The notes below the pieces were generated by a model. That model was not told the DNA's origin. It saw only the letters and a list, made by a program, of their open reading frames with translations, and ran no database searches. From Peronospora farinosa (taxonomy: Eukaryota; Oomycota; Peronosporomycetes; Peronosporales; Peronosporaceae): a DNA stretch of 64,000 bases. Positions 50,602 through 60,919 of this stretch are shown one piece after another. The stretch covers positions 62,001 to 126,000 of the forward strand of contig CANTFK010000141.1 of assembly GCA_947646735.1 (NCBI GenBank), given 5' to 3'. Made by a program: the position numbers and the translations under genes. Numbering within the stretch: position 1 is the stretch's first letter; every line of letters begins with the position of its first letter.

Positions 50602-51750
50602 TCAATGTTCTTGACGTGCTGCGTCACGATCACCCTGTTCTCCTTCTGTAGGTAGGCCTTGTAGCCTTTCGCTTCCTCGCTGATGACAATGATTGTGGCG
50701 ATCAGTGCACGTGTTGCAGTCAGTTTTGTTTCGCGGATCTTGGTACACGCTACAGAGAGAATCGAACACGACGATTTCGCGTAAGTTTGGTACCGTCCCT
50801 ATCAGGACTTTAATTGGTGATGCTCGCTTCGTGTTTGCGCGCGTTGGGCTGCAATTCAAGATGTACGCCACATATTGAACTGCTTTGCTCCAAAAGTGCA
50901 GTGGCAACCCGTATGCAAGCATCCTGCTTCATGCTAGGTTCAGCACCGTCCTATGCATGCGATCAGCCTTGCCATTGAACGCCTTACTGCGCGCCTCGGG
51001 ACACTTGCCTTCCGACGCTAGTCTTCTTGCAAAATAGATTGACGTAAGCGTACTCGCCGCCCACAGCACATGAATGCGGTATTCGAAGCGCTTCTCAAAG
51101 AAGATGAGTAACGCGTAAATTGCTTGGCAGCTGCATCTTTCTTGCGCGAGGAAAATGCGACAGTAATTCAACTTATTGCCAACGAGGTTAACCGAGTAAC
51201 GGTTGCCTGTTTTTGGCGTCATCGGACCTTTCAGATCCGAGCATGTGACACTTCCAACTCTGTCGATCGGCGCGTTGGTGCCGCTGTCCTACTGTGGCTG
51301 TTTGTTGCGCGTTTGCTTACCCTCCATGCACGAGACGCACACCATGCGCTTGTTGCTTGTCATTTGGATGCCTGAGGCTGGGACTCGCGCCATGCGCTCA
51401 ATAGTATCGAACGTCAAAGGCCCACAGCGCTGATAGAAGTACGTCAGCGTGTCTTCCTGCACGTCGCTTGCCACGTCCGTTGTCGCACCCGCTTCAAGTG
51501 TAACCATGATGTCCTCGCCTGCACCGTGCCTTTCTTGCGTTGCTGTCACATTGACCTACAGCACGTTGCTGTCCATTACAACGTCAAACGCGACAACACT
51601 GTCGCTGCGCCAAGCAATCGCGTGCTTCTTACCGCCGTAGACGAGAGCAAAACCTTTTCTTTCTAGCTTGCCATACGAGACAATGTTCTTCGCCAGTCGC
51701 GGCGCCAAATACAAGTCCTTGAGCATCACAAGGCTCTCGACACCGCGCAC
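50602..51750 (-). pseudogene. Copia E: pre-integrase and integrase remnants
   Basis: 51556-51750 reads MLKDLYLAPRLAKNIVSYGK, the segment after protease. 51289-51549 has FDTIERMARVPASGIQMTS and CVSCMEGKQTRN. 50929-51222 and 50602-50922 hold the integrase core and its tail (LPLHFWSKAVQYVAYILNC). Frames shift often. Confidence 0.75.
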
Positions 51751-52620
51751 TATTTCCTTAAGTCGTAAGTGGTGGAGTGGATTCTCAAATGAAGTGAGAG
51801 AACCACAAACACACACAGCGCCGGACTGCCGACTTACGGAGGCGGTACCCCGATACCGTGTCGCGTCAACCTTGGGTATCACCTTGTGTACCCGTCGGCT
51901 TGGCTGGTCTTGCTCCTCGTTAGACGCAGAAGACTTAAAGACTTGGTCTTGTATTGAGGGACTTGGGGGCCACGAGTGGATATGCTTCACTCGGGCCCAG
52001 GGTTTCTTGGGCTCAATCGACTGGGTCGAGAGCAGTGCACCTGGTACTATGTACCCCTTCGGTGGATAACGGTTTCTTGGTCTTTCGACCCCTTTTCTTG
52101 TTACCCGTAGGGAAACCGCTTCCAATAGCGGGTCTTGGATGGGTACGAACCCACAGGCCAAAATACTTCCTGGGGTTCGTTCGAGCTTGAATCTTACCAC
52201 ACGTCTGTCTTCAACGGGGGGGGGGGGGGCCAAAATAAATCCCTTCCCCGGAACAGGTGGGTAGATCGAAACAAGCTCGCACTTGAGTCTTGACACTAAC
52301 TTGACACCTCAGGCCAACTATCCTGAGGTTCAACTTGCGTTGCTTGAGCCGTCACCTCACCTGACGTCGGTGGGCCAAAGGGTATCCCGCCCGGAATAGG
52401 TGAGGTGACGGAGAAGCTTGAAGGAAGCGCTTGGAGCTGCCACGTGTAATGCAAATTCGAGTGTGTTTATTTCTCTTATTCTCTGTATGCTTTTCTTGCC
52501 AAACCCTAAACCTTCGCTCTGGATGGTACCACGTGTCAACTTGTGGAAGAACAACTGGCTCTTTTAGGACATGGGACTTGTACCGGCTCTGCACTTTAAG
52601 GAAGCCTTGTACCTCCTATA

Positions 52621-52873
52621 ACTTGGGGTCCACCTGTCGCCTGGGGTCCACCTGTCCTCTGGGGTCCACCTGTTGTTTGGGGTCCACTTGTTTTCTGGGG
52701 TCCACCTGTCGCCTGGAGTCCACCGGTCACCTGGGTCCACCGGTCACCTTTGGTCCGCCTATCACCTGGGGTTCACCTGTCGCCTGGGGTATACCTGTCA
52801 CATGGGGCCCGCCGGTCGCCTGGGTTCCACTGGTCACCTAAATCCACCGGTCACCTGGGTCCACCGGCCACCT
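52621..52873. repeat. 18-bp minisatellite, about 14 copies
   Basis: Unit CTGGGGTCCACCTGTCGC repeats with scattered changes and occasional 1-3 bp losses. Read on the plus strand it would give a six-residue LGSTCR-like repeat, but nothing suggests translation. Confidence 0.8.
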
Positions 52874-53159
52874 TTTTCTCTGGTACTTCTCCACACTGGT
52901 ACCTTGGTACCCTGGGCCCCGGTATCCTGGTACCCCGGTACCCTGATACCCCGGGCCTCTGGGCCTCGGTACCCTGGGCCCTGTACCCTGGGCCTCGATA
53001 CCCTGCACCCTGGTCCCTGATACCCTGGGCTCTTGTACCCTGTGCTTTTGGACCTTGGGGCCTGTACCGACTCTACACGTTAAAATACCTTGTACCTTCT
53101 TTGACCTTAGGACCTTGGACCACCTCGGGGCACTGGACCTTTCGAATCCTGGTGTGCGC

Positions 53160-53420
53160 CCGGTAGGGTAACCTTGTACCTTTGACCCTGGACGTTCGAT
53201 ACCCCTGTCCCCGGTAACTGGTACCCCTGTACCCGGTGACTGGTACCCCTTTCCCTGGTGCCCTGTCCCTGGTGACTGATACCCTTGTCCCCGGTTACTA
53301 GAAGCCCTGTCCCCGGTGACTGGTACCCCTTCCCCCGGTTACTAGAAATCCTACCCGGTAACTGGTATCCCTGTCCCCGGTAATTGAAAACCCTGTCCCT
53401 GGTGACCCTCGATTGAACCT
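53160..53420. repeat. Degenerate CCCCGGTAACTGGTACC-type minisatellite
   Basis: Units of about 23-24 bp built on CTGTCCCCGGTGACTGGTAC recur about ten times with drift. A looser array of CCTGGGCCCCGGTACC-like units links it (52890-53050) to the 18-bp array. Confidence 0.7.
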
Positions 53421-53520
53421 TGGGACCTTGCGAGGCCTGGGCACTTGTACCCTGGGGCCCCTGTACCCTGGTTATCTGGGGCCTTGGTACCCTGGGCCCC
53501 GATTCTCCTGGCACTTCACC

Positions 53521-55213
53521 ACACGTACACTGCCGTCTTGCGGCAGGTGCAGAGGCTCGCCATCAGCCATGACGATCTCGTGTTCGCATGTGGCCGAGTC
53601 AAACAGCAACGTCTCGTCATTTACGAGAGGCCGACTCGCACCGGTGTCAAGGATCTAGCTGCAACGATTTCTATCACCCATTTCGCTGACAGCGAGGACC
53701 ATTTCACGCTTCTCCTTCTTGATGCGCTAAACGTTTTTCGCTTGCTCTCTTGTCTTCTTTTTAGTGGGCGAGAAAATCATGCTACTACCACCACTATTAT
53801 TGTTCGGCTTGCTGTCACCGTTTCTGCCTTTTGAACGGCAGTCAGCTTGCACGTTTCCGGCCTTTCCGCAGCCGTAACAGGTACGTGTTTCTTTCCGCTT
53901 TGCAACGACGTGTGAAGTGGCGACTTTGCGTCCAACTGTGCCGCTACCGAGCTCAGTAGACTGAGAAAAGTGCGACAGCTCTTCGACATGGCGCAGGTAG
54001 TCAACACGCATCGGGTCGTACCTGGCGCGAATGACGTTCATCAGCTCAGGCGACGCATTATGGACGATATTGTCCAGAACAAGCTAGTCTTCGCCTCCAC
54101 GTGCGTCACTTACAGCCACCATGTAGAGTTAGTGCTCAGCTCATGTGCGCTTTGAGTCATTTTTTTGCATGAAAAGTTTCATCGATTGGCTTGCCGTGTT
54201 TGTCATTTTGGACGTTGCGAGCAGCTGGCACATGATGTAGTTGAGCGTCATTCTCTGGTTCCACCACGTGTCTACCTGGAGTCAGAATGATCTGCTCCTT
54301 GGCCTTTTGCCGCTCTAAAATTCGCCATGCACGTCATGTGTAACAGCATTATATCTAGATGTGGCGGCACTCGAGTTATGCGAAGTCAAATGATTTTGTC
54401 AACTTTGATACCACCTTATCTAATAGGATATCTGGCTGTGGGATGAACATTTTGTTGCGAGGCACGTCCATCATGCGTAATAGCCGCTTTGGTAGTACCG
54501 CTCAGCCGTGCCGCTAAGTTGGTGTCATAGCAGGTTGACGTTGACATCTCGCTTATGTGAATCTGCGAGCGGACTCGGACAGATTGACGGAGCGCAAAAG
54601 CGTGCGACCTCGATCTAAGAATCCGGATTCAAGTCTTTTATATAAGTTCAGTCTCGTCGAGCTTCCGAATTGACAGCTTACACTGGCTCTCATTTGATGT
54701 CGCGAAGAGCATTGACGTCATGGACGCTTGTGTTGCAGGTCGTGCTGCTGCTGGACCCTGAGCTGCGGCAGTAGTCGGATCTCGAGCTTGTCCGCGCTAA
54801 TACGGCGGCGTCTGCCCACGTGGTGGCGCAAGCGAAGAAAACATCGTTGCTTCGATGTCAATTGTACGCGCAGCGAACTTCTGCTTGGGCGACTCCATGA
54901 GCGCGTCGATCGTCATCGGTCATGCACGCATGTTCGTACCAAGCGCAAATGCGAACATGCTGCTCTCGACAGCGCACAGCATGTTCTCATGTTTGTTGCG
55001 CTCGCGCTGCGAAGGCTCCATCTTCGCCATGCATTCGGTCAGAGCGGTGAGGGTCGCACGAATCTTGTCTTCAGTCGCCGAGTCGCGAGCTGGCGAGTCT
55101 TGAACGACTGCGACAGCGCGTGCTGGTGCGGCCGTATGGGCCGGAGATGCCCTTGCGTGACCTGGTGTTGCCGGTGTGGGTTTCGTGTCAGTCTTCTTAG
55201 CCATTGGGCTCAT
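53521..55213 (-). pseudogene. Copia E: gag, zinc knuckle and protease start
   Basis: Gag N-terminus at 54920-55213 from an ATG (MSPMAKKTDTKPTPATP). The middle is badly decayed. 53727-54041 has RARYDPMRVDYLRHVEELS and a knuckle CYGCGKAGNVQADC in which the zinc-binding His is Asn. 53521-53640 has the protease site ILDTGASRPLV and stops at the insert border. Confidence 0.75.
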
Positions 55214-55220
55214 AACATGT

Positions 55221-55440
55221 TCGCACTTGATAGTTGTTTACACAATTTGATTCTGTACTAGCATGTCGTAGATTCCTAGCTAATTGTGTCCTACGCCCTC
55301 TGCTCCAACCATTCCAGGATGGCTGGCTGCTAGCCAATCTTCACTAACTATTTGCGCAGACTCTTCGTGACAGAAGTAACGGCCGGCGCCAATCGCATAC
55401 TCACGTGTCCTTCCGCGACGCTACAAATCTGTCCCCATCT
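55221..55440 (-). mobile_element. 5' LTR of copia element E (part)
   Basis: The plus-strand sequence TGTTCGCACTTGATAG starts a stretch matching 42040-42256 and 47001-47030. The far end is not clear because the match fades near 55480. Confidence 0.65.
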
Positions 55441-57200
55441 TTCGAGTTCACCTTCCACCACGATCTGCCATGCTCACTTCCCAACGCCGATATCCTCACC
55501 AGTTCAGCGAATTTACGCGGGCCAGAATGCTTCCTCCTCTGGTGTCATTGACCGAGACGAGCGACGAAGTGGTCGAGAGAGCTCCACCACCAATTTCTCC
55601 GTCGTTGTACAATTGATCGTCTCCAATGCCTGGCTTTCGAGCTCCATTGTCAACTGCTGCTGTCTACTCTCAAGGTTTGATAGTTCTGACCCTTTATTAA
55701 GTAAGCTAGTTGCTAGCTGCATGACAACAGCTTCCAGCACAATGCAGTCTTCGATCTCGTTAACCGCATGGTGTCGGCGTCTAATCTTGATCACGGAGGC
55801 AATTTAAATCGCGTAATTGTCGGTATCAGCTAGTCACAGTCTCCTCCCGGGCATTTAGTAAATTGGTTAATGGTTTAGTCGATGCCACCGGTCGAATGGA
55901 TCCTGGGAAGAATGTGTTGAGCTATTTCGATACGATATGCATCGTGCAGAATCATTCATTGGTTCCGACCTTTTTGTCCCAACCTCGACGTTACCCGTGC
56001 AACGTGGAAACTGCTTTATCCCCTCCATAGACAGTGCCTGCGTGATAAAGTGTATCGGTCGAATCTTTCGAGCAATTTCAGTTACGGCAAGTGGCATACG
56101 ACGGCTGAATGTAGTTTTCCATTAGTCAAGAAAGGAGCGACCTCTATCAAGGCTTGACAAGCTTTATAACCGTCGACTACACGACGCCGCTGCAAAGACA
56201 GTCAGCAGTTTGCCAGCCCCCACAAATTCCATCTACCCAGCATTATAAACAGATTCTTTGCAACGTCATGGTCTCCTTCTAGTCTATTATAATCTCTATG
56301 AAAGGCTCTCGTTGTTCTATCGCTGAGGCTCGATGTTTACAGCATCTATGGTCAGCTTGCTTACAAAATTTAACTTTCGACGTATTTGATCGCTTCATTA
56401 GATGCGTGGTTGTCACGTAGGGACAAAAAACATATTCACCGATGTCATCAAGTCGTTCATATAGCTCTGAATTTTTGGTTATATCACGATCAAACTTTCG
56501 TGTAAGCTGAAACCATGCAACTTACATTTGCGTTTAGATATAGCGCTTTTTAGGGGAGATGTCGTTATTTTGCCAGTGCTTGTCTAACAAGGACGTATTT
56601 TCGAGTGGCCTTACGATGTTTGCAGGGATAGATAACAGTATGACCAAGGAAATTCGGGCTACGATTAGTATCAAAATCATTGCATCGAGCAAAGTATCCT
56701 GAGCTTTATCCTGTCTTTGCTTACTACGTGTAAATCTCGAAGACCAACCATATTGAGTGGGTCACCGTCGAAGTTGATATCTTAGCAACTTTAACAGAGC
56801 AAATAAACCAACTAGACTCAAAAACGTTGGAAATGTATTGGAGTTATTGAGTAGGTCACTATAATGAATAGTCGAAGCTTGTGAAGCAGCGAAGCCACAA
56901 AGTTTTCCGGTCTCCGAAGACTGTGCGCACATATCGCGAAATCAGCAGCTTGACTAGGACAAGCGCACTCTTGCAAAGTACGTGTTCATTTCACCTTCTG
57001 ATGCTAATTCATAAAAACACCTGCAGCTTTTTGTAGCGCGCTTCCAAACACCGCATTTTCATTCCCTTCTAATTTCACGATAAATTCTATGAGGCGCATT
57101 CTCAAAACACGAGTCTTATAATCGATTCAAATCTTCGGCAACTCATTTATATATACTTTTTTTATATGCAAGGTACAAGGTAACATCAGTTTTTTTAACC
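55441..57200. other. Unassigned gene-poor region
   Basis: Short coding-like stretches occur in shifting plus-strand frames, for example at about 55862-55925 (GLVDATGRMDPGKNVLSYFD) and near 56310-56390, suggesting an old broken gene. I recognise no family. The rest shows nothing. Confidence 0.3.
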
Positions 57201-57202
57201 GT

Positions 57203-58289
57203 TTACAACAGGGTCTTTAAAAGCAGACCTGAAGGATTCTCCAATACCAAGCACATCGATACTTGGAGTGCCTCCTGTACATTAGAATCATAGTAGGTAA
57301 GGTAGCTCGTCCAAAAAAGGAGTAGATGGTTGTCGAAAAGGGTTTCTTTGGCCTTATCAAGTACGAGGTTAGTGAAGACAAAATATGGATTGCGACCTTG
57401 CCAAAACCAGAGGTCTTTAACTTTGGTTTCCACTCGCAACGCGACTTTGTCTTTTGGGGCCCTAGTCGCAGCGACCACCACAGTTTCGATATCATAAGAC
57501 TAGAAGTCTGGAAAGCAAGCTTTGTGCAACGGACCAATAGTTACACGAGTCCGCTAAGCACGGAGGTTTGACGGTTTGAACGCTTCCTCGCGTGCTTGAA
57601 GGTGTTTTAAAGTAGCACGCGCGCTTATAGAAGTGCCGTCTACAATTTGAGCCGGCATGTTACTTTGCTGAAATCGTTAATGTACTCTACCCAGTAGATC
57701 TGCGGCTGTTCGAAAAGGGTGTCTCCTGCAAATGAAGCCCATATAGTTCTAAAACATCCTTGGGTCTATATGATTCTTAGAAAAGCACTTGTCCGCTTCA
57801 TCAAAGATCTTGGCCCAATCTTCCTTATAACAAAGGTGACATAACGTCTCTGAAAGCCTTTTTGGGCTTTTCGACTACTTTTGTTTCAACGTTCAGCACA
57901 TGTGCATCGTTCATTTGGCCAAAAATTCATTCTTTACAGTTTAACAAATCTTGGCTATTCTGTTCTCGGGTTCCAACATATCTGCCGGACGCTTTTAGTA
58001 TTCTTGATCGCGGAATCTGATGCACCTTCGAGGAGATGCGAGTTAGAAGCGAGAACTAAATGTTTTTAGCCACACGTTCGAGGGAATTTGAGCGTATTAT
58101 TTCTTCGTCAAAGCTGACACCGACTCATCCTCTCTTCTATGTCTTCGCCGTGCACGCTCTTAAACCCTTAAGTGCCTCTGGACTTCAAATTGACCATCTG
58201 TGGTGACGACGTCCAACGGCTCTGCATGTGCACCAACACCCACTGGGCTGGTAGTAACAGCCAAAAGTCGAGACGCAGAGAATCCGCAT
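57203..58289 (-). pseudogene. Decayed RXLR-dEER effector with WY-type modules
   Basis: On the minus strand an ATG at 58289 opens a short hydrophobic start (MRILCVSTF). One frame change later a signal-peptide-like Ala-Val-Thr stretch leads to an RHLR motif (58166-58177). After a further one-base shift comes EDIEER (58129-58146), the dEER motif. Downstream, in broken frames, are two segments with the WY-fold spacing of Leu, Phe, Trp and Tyr: near 57665-57715 (EQPQIYWVEYINDFSKV) and at 57270-57370 (VLDKAKETLFDN, LLLFWTSYLTYYD). Signal peptide, RXLR, dEER and WY modules in this order define a secreted host-translocated effector family of Peronosporales. At least four frameshifts and several stops show it is dead. 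No function can be assigned. Confidence 0.7.
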
Positions 58290-58447
58290 GGATTTAGTTG
58301 AATAGACGGGTTTACGGTCTGGCGGCAAGTTTAGTAATGATAATGGGCGACTGTGGAGGAAAGGTACCGGTAGTGTCAGGTCGCAAGGTACGTGCGGTGC
58401 GACAGAACGTGTGTTAGGGTTGCGCATAGTGGATAGGCCATGACTCC
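58290..58447. other. Upstream flank of the effector relic
   Basis: No gene is seen; it would hold the former effector promoter. Confidence 0.3.
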
Positions 58448-58700
58448 ACAGTCTGGCGTCATTAAATGGCGTCACAGCCTGGCGTCATTAGATGGCGTCA
58501 CAGCCTGGCGTCATTAGATGGCGTCACAGCCTGGCGTCATTAGATGGCGTCACAGCCTGGCGTCATTAGATGACGTCACTACGAAGCTTCAAGAAGGAAT
58601 TAGATGAGTAGGCTTAGAGGTAGCACAGGGTAGCAAACTAAGGACCTACATAATCTTCAGTTTCAAATATACATAGTGAACAAAAGTCTTCACATCTGGT
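58445..58700 (+). mobile_element. LTR-like sequence related to the copia D 5' LTR
   Basis: 58566-58650 (AGATGACGTCACTACGAAGC ... GGCTTAGAGGTAGC ... AACTAAGGACCTAC) parallels 42400-42470 in the copia D 5' LTR (AGATGACCTCAGTAACGAAG ... GGCTTAGATGTAGC ... AACTAAAGACC). The left part is expanded by a 26-bp tandem repeat. The following TCTGGTAGCAC near 58694 could be a primer-binding site. Confidence 0.5.
58448..58577. repeat. 26-bp tandem repeat, 5 copies
   Basis: Five units of ACAGCCTGGCGTCATTAGAT plus GGCGTC, nearly identical, so the expansion is recent. The unit holds GGCGTCATTAGATGGCGTC. A related GGCGTCATCAAATGACGTC occurs at about 67-85 in the gypsy A LTR block. Confidence 0.9.
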
Positions 58701-59007
58701 AGCACTTGTTGGTCCTCGCCCTTCGCCGTCACCTCCGTGCTTGTAGTGCTCGACGCCCCTTCATAACCGCCGACCCCACCGTGCTCTCCATCCTTTGACC
58801 TACGCCGTAGCCGCTCAAGAGCAATGATTAGGAGAGACCATTCGTAAGTCCCAATTTTTTCGAGGGCAGGGACTCCTTTTCATTAGATGTATATCCTACC
58901 GAGCCATTACTACTGCCACCGTTATCGAGATCGAAGTCTTTATTGGCTGTAAATCTTCTCACCGGTAATAAGTCAGTTTGGTTAACGGGAGGTCAGTACT
59001 TCGGTTC
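58701..59007. other. Spacer
   Basis: No credible gene; possibly the leader of the LTR element at 58445. Confidence 0.3.
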
Positions 59008-59260
59008 ATGGCCCGTCACCCGCGCAAGCAACCCACCAAACTCGACATCAACGACTCGCTGGCCCAGCTGTCCATGAAGAAGCCAGACGCAGCTGACAAG
59101 TGCCGTGAGGATCTGCTGGAATCGATCCACCGCACCAGCCGCATTCTTTGCCACTTCGAGAAACACCTGGACACGGTTCAGCGCGCCGACTTGCGCAAAC
59201 CTATAAAGGCTCGTCTACTCGGGCACGCCAGTGAATTGCTCAGCTTCGAGAGCACTGTAA
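59008..59260 (+). pseudogene. Orphan host-like exon
   Basis: An ATG at 59008 opens a GC-rich, regular frame (MARHPRKQPTKLDINDSLAQ...; LLESIHRTSRILCHFEKHLD) of about 83 codons, ending at a consensus splice donor (ACT|GTAAGT near 59258). Its third-position GC is unlike the AT-leaning retroelement next to it. The frame stays open to 59445 but loses coding character after the donor. No second exon is found before the gypsy gag at 59500. It looks like the first exon of a cellular gene cut off by the retroelement, or a captured exon. Family not recognised. Confidence 0.4.
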
Positions 59261-59499
59261 GTCTGCGCATCTCATGCGAGATTACTAAGCACAAAAGCAC
59301 CGTCCAATTTTCCTTATTCTGGGCCGCCGGGATACAGAATTGTAATCGCCCGCCAACAACCGACCGCCAAGTCAGCAAAGTCATTGAAGCCCGGACCGAA
59401 GGTTGTCAAGAGAAGCATCAAGATCCTAAAACGACCCACAATTAACCAATTACAGATAGATAATCATTTATATCAGTTAGTTACTGCATTAGTTTCATA

Positions 59500-60144
59500 A
59501 TGTCCACCCCGATGACCTCAGATCAGCATGCATATTTGTTGCACACTATGGTTGCGACTATGGAGAAACAAGCGCTGTTACTCGAGCAATTCCAAAGGTC
59601 GAAACAGCTATTGAAAATCAAGTTAGAGAGTGTGAAGCCTCTAACGTATGGGGGTAGATTGGATGAATCATTCCAACTCTACAAGGAGCAAGTGGAGCAG
59701 TACTTCTTTGCAAGAGGAGTGAACTGGGAGATTCAGGAAATTTCTCAAAGAATACTCGCCGACTTAGGTGGGACACTAAAGAAAGGAGCCGCTAAGTGGT
59801 ATATGATGCAAAAACAATATGACACAAACGTGGAAGATTTCTTTAGCAAAGTCGGAAGAGAATTCGTTCCTGCTGATTTGCAAGAACGTCTGCGCGAAGA
59901 TATCAACAATATGTGAGAGAGCGATTGCGAAGATCTCCTGGATTATGTGTGCAAATTTCGCCACGTAGCCACTCAAGTCCGAGTTATAAGCGAGTTGGAC
60001 CAACTCATGTACTTCCTACGTGGACTTACAGGTCGTACGCGGGAAGAGGGTCAGTACCGTCGATGTACAACACTTTCCGAAGCTATTACTGTTGCATTGG
60101 ACTTTGATCGCTCTTATCTTCAGCGACATTCCCGAGTAATTTAG
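59500..60144 (+). pseudogene. Gypsy I: gag
   Basis: ATG at 59500 (MSTPMTSDQHAYLLHTMVAT). A 138-residue frame has the retrotransposon gag core (YGGRLDESFQLYKEQVEQYF, GAAKWYMMQKQ). A TGA at 59914 breaks it and the following segment (YFLRGLTGRTREEGQYRR) sits in the next frames. Confidence 0.8.
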
Positions 60145-60250
60145 CCCGGTAAAAAGAGGTACAGGTCGTATGAAAATGTCGTCGATATCGATCGAACAAT
60201 GGTCCTGAGCCAATGGACATTTGCAACGTGCAGGTCCCGTCTAGAGACGA

Positions 60251-60919
60251 ATGTCGTCGCCGAATTTGTGCTTTAAGTGCGGTAGTTTGAATCATCGATC
60301 CGCACAGTGTAATCATCGCCAACCACGTTATGATATAGGAAACAATCGTTCAGGCCGAAGCTATCGGCAGCATGTAGATCGTCAGCATGTCAACAATGTG
60401 GACAGCCGTGAGGACGAAGAGAACGACCAAGAATCCATTTTTTACGATCGTTTCACGATCAATGCCATGGAGGTCAGACGGAAGACTGAGGAAGAACCTA
60501 TTAACTTCGTATCAAGCAACGTTCAATCGGACATGCCAGCGCAGAGTCGACTTCTAGTGCGTGATAGTGTCATTAGAGGCAACTCCGTCAAGACTTTGAT
60601 CGACTCTGGTGCATCAACAAATTTAATCCGACCCGGTCTGGCATCGAAAGTATCAAGCGAACAGAAGGTACGAGCGCGTCGTTTCGATGGAATGTGGACA
60701 TCAAGTCATACCACGAAGAGAGTAGAAGACACAATTTATATAGAAGGTATGGAGTTTTCACGGATCCAGTTCACGAAGTGGGACCTACCGGATACGCACG
60801 ACTTAAAATTTGAAAAACCATGGTTTACCAAGTACAGCCCACAAATCGATTGGCGTACGCACCAGATCCAAATAGATGCCCACACGACGTTCGTAGACTT
60901 GGATGGTCCTATTATTTAA
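60251..60919 (+). pseudogene. Gypsy I: zinc knuckle and aspartic protease
   Basis: A 222-codon frame has CFKCGSLNHRSAQC (CCHC) and then LIDSGASTNLIRPGLASKV, an intact retropepsin site. It closes with DLKFEKPWFTKYSPQIDWRT, the counterpart of the usual ILGxPWL...IDW segment. It overlaps the RT frame by 17 bp. Confidence 0.8.

Larger units (their letters stand above)
51768..53520. mobile_element. Insert in copia E protease: LTR-like sequence plus minisatellites
   Basis: It separates LDTGAS-type protease sequence (53521-53640, minus) from the rest of copia E pol. The left part (51768-51990) resembles 46731-46960 inside the copia D 3' LTR: GTGGTGGAGTGGATTC against GTGGTGAAGTGGGATTC, and GGTACCCCGATACCGTGT against GGTACCCCGATTCCGTGT. 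A run of 14 G lies near 52217-52230. The right part, about 52620-53500, is made of GC-rich short tandem repeats. No domain is recognisable. Confidence 0.5.
46997..55440 (-). mobile_element. Ty1/copia element E (minus), split by foreign inserts
   Basis: Read on the minus strand: 5' LTR about 55221-55440, gag (55213 to 53727), protease (53640 to 53521), insert, pre-integrase and integrase (51750 to 50602), RT (50445 to 49509), insert, RT end and RNase H (48000 to 47300), then the 3' LTR (47001 to about 47290, continuing at 42040-42256 beyond element D). All domains are frameshifted. Sequence just inside the 5' LTR, TGTTATGAGCCCAATGG, is the likely primer-binding region and gag start (MSPMAKK). 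Confidence 0.75.

Noticed and set aside
51556..52296. A 246-codon minus ORF including a Pro-rich N-terminus
   Set aside because: Only the last 60 codons are copia sequence; the rest is LTR-like DNA that happens to be open.
52750..53166. Long open frames over the minisatellites (LGSTCR-type repeats)
   Set aside because: They are open only because the repeat lacks stops; both strands and several frames are open.
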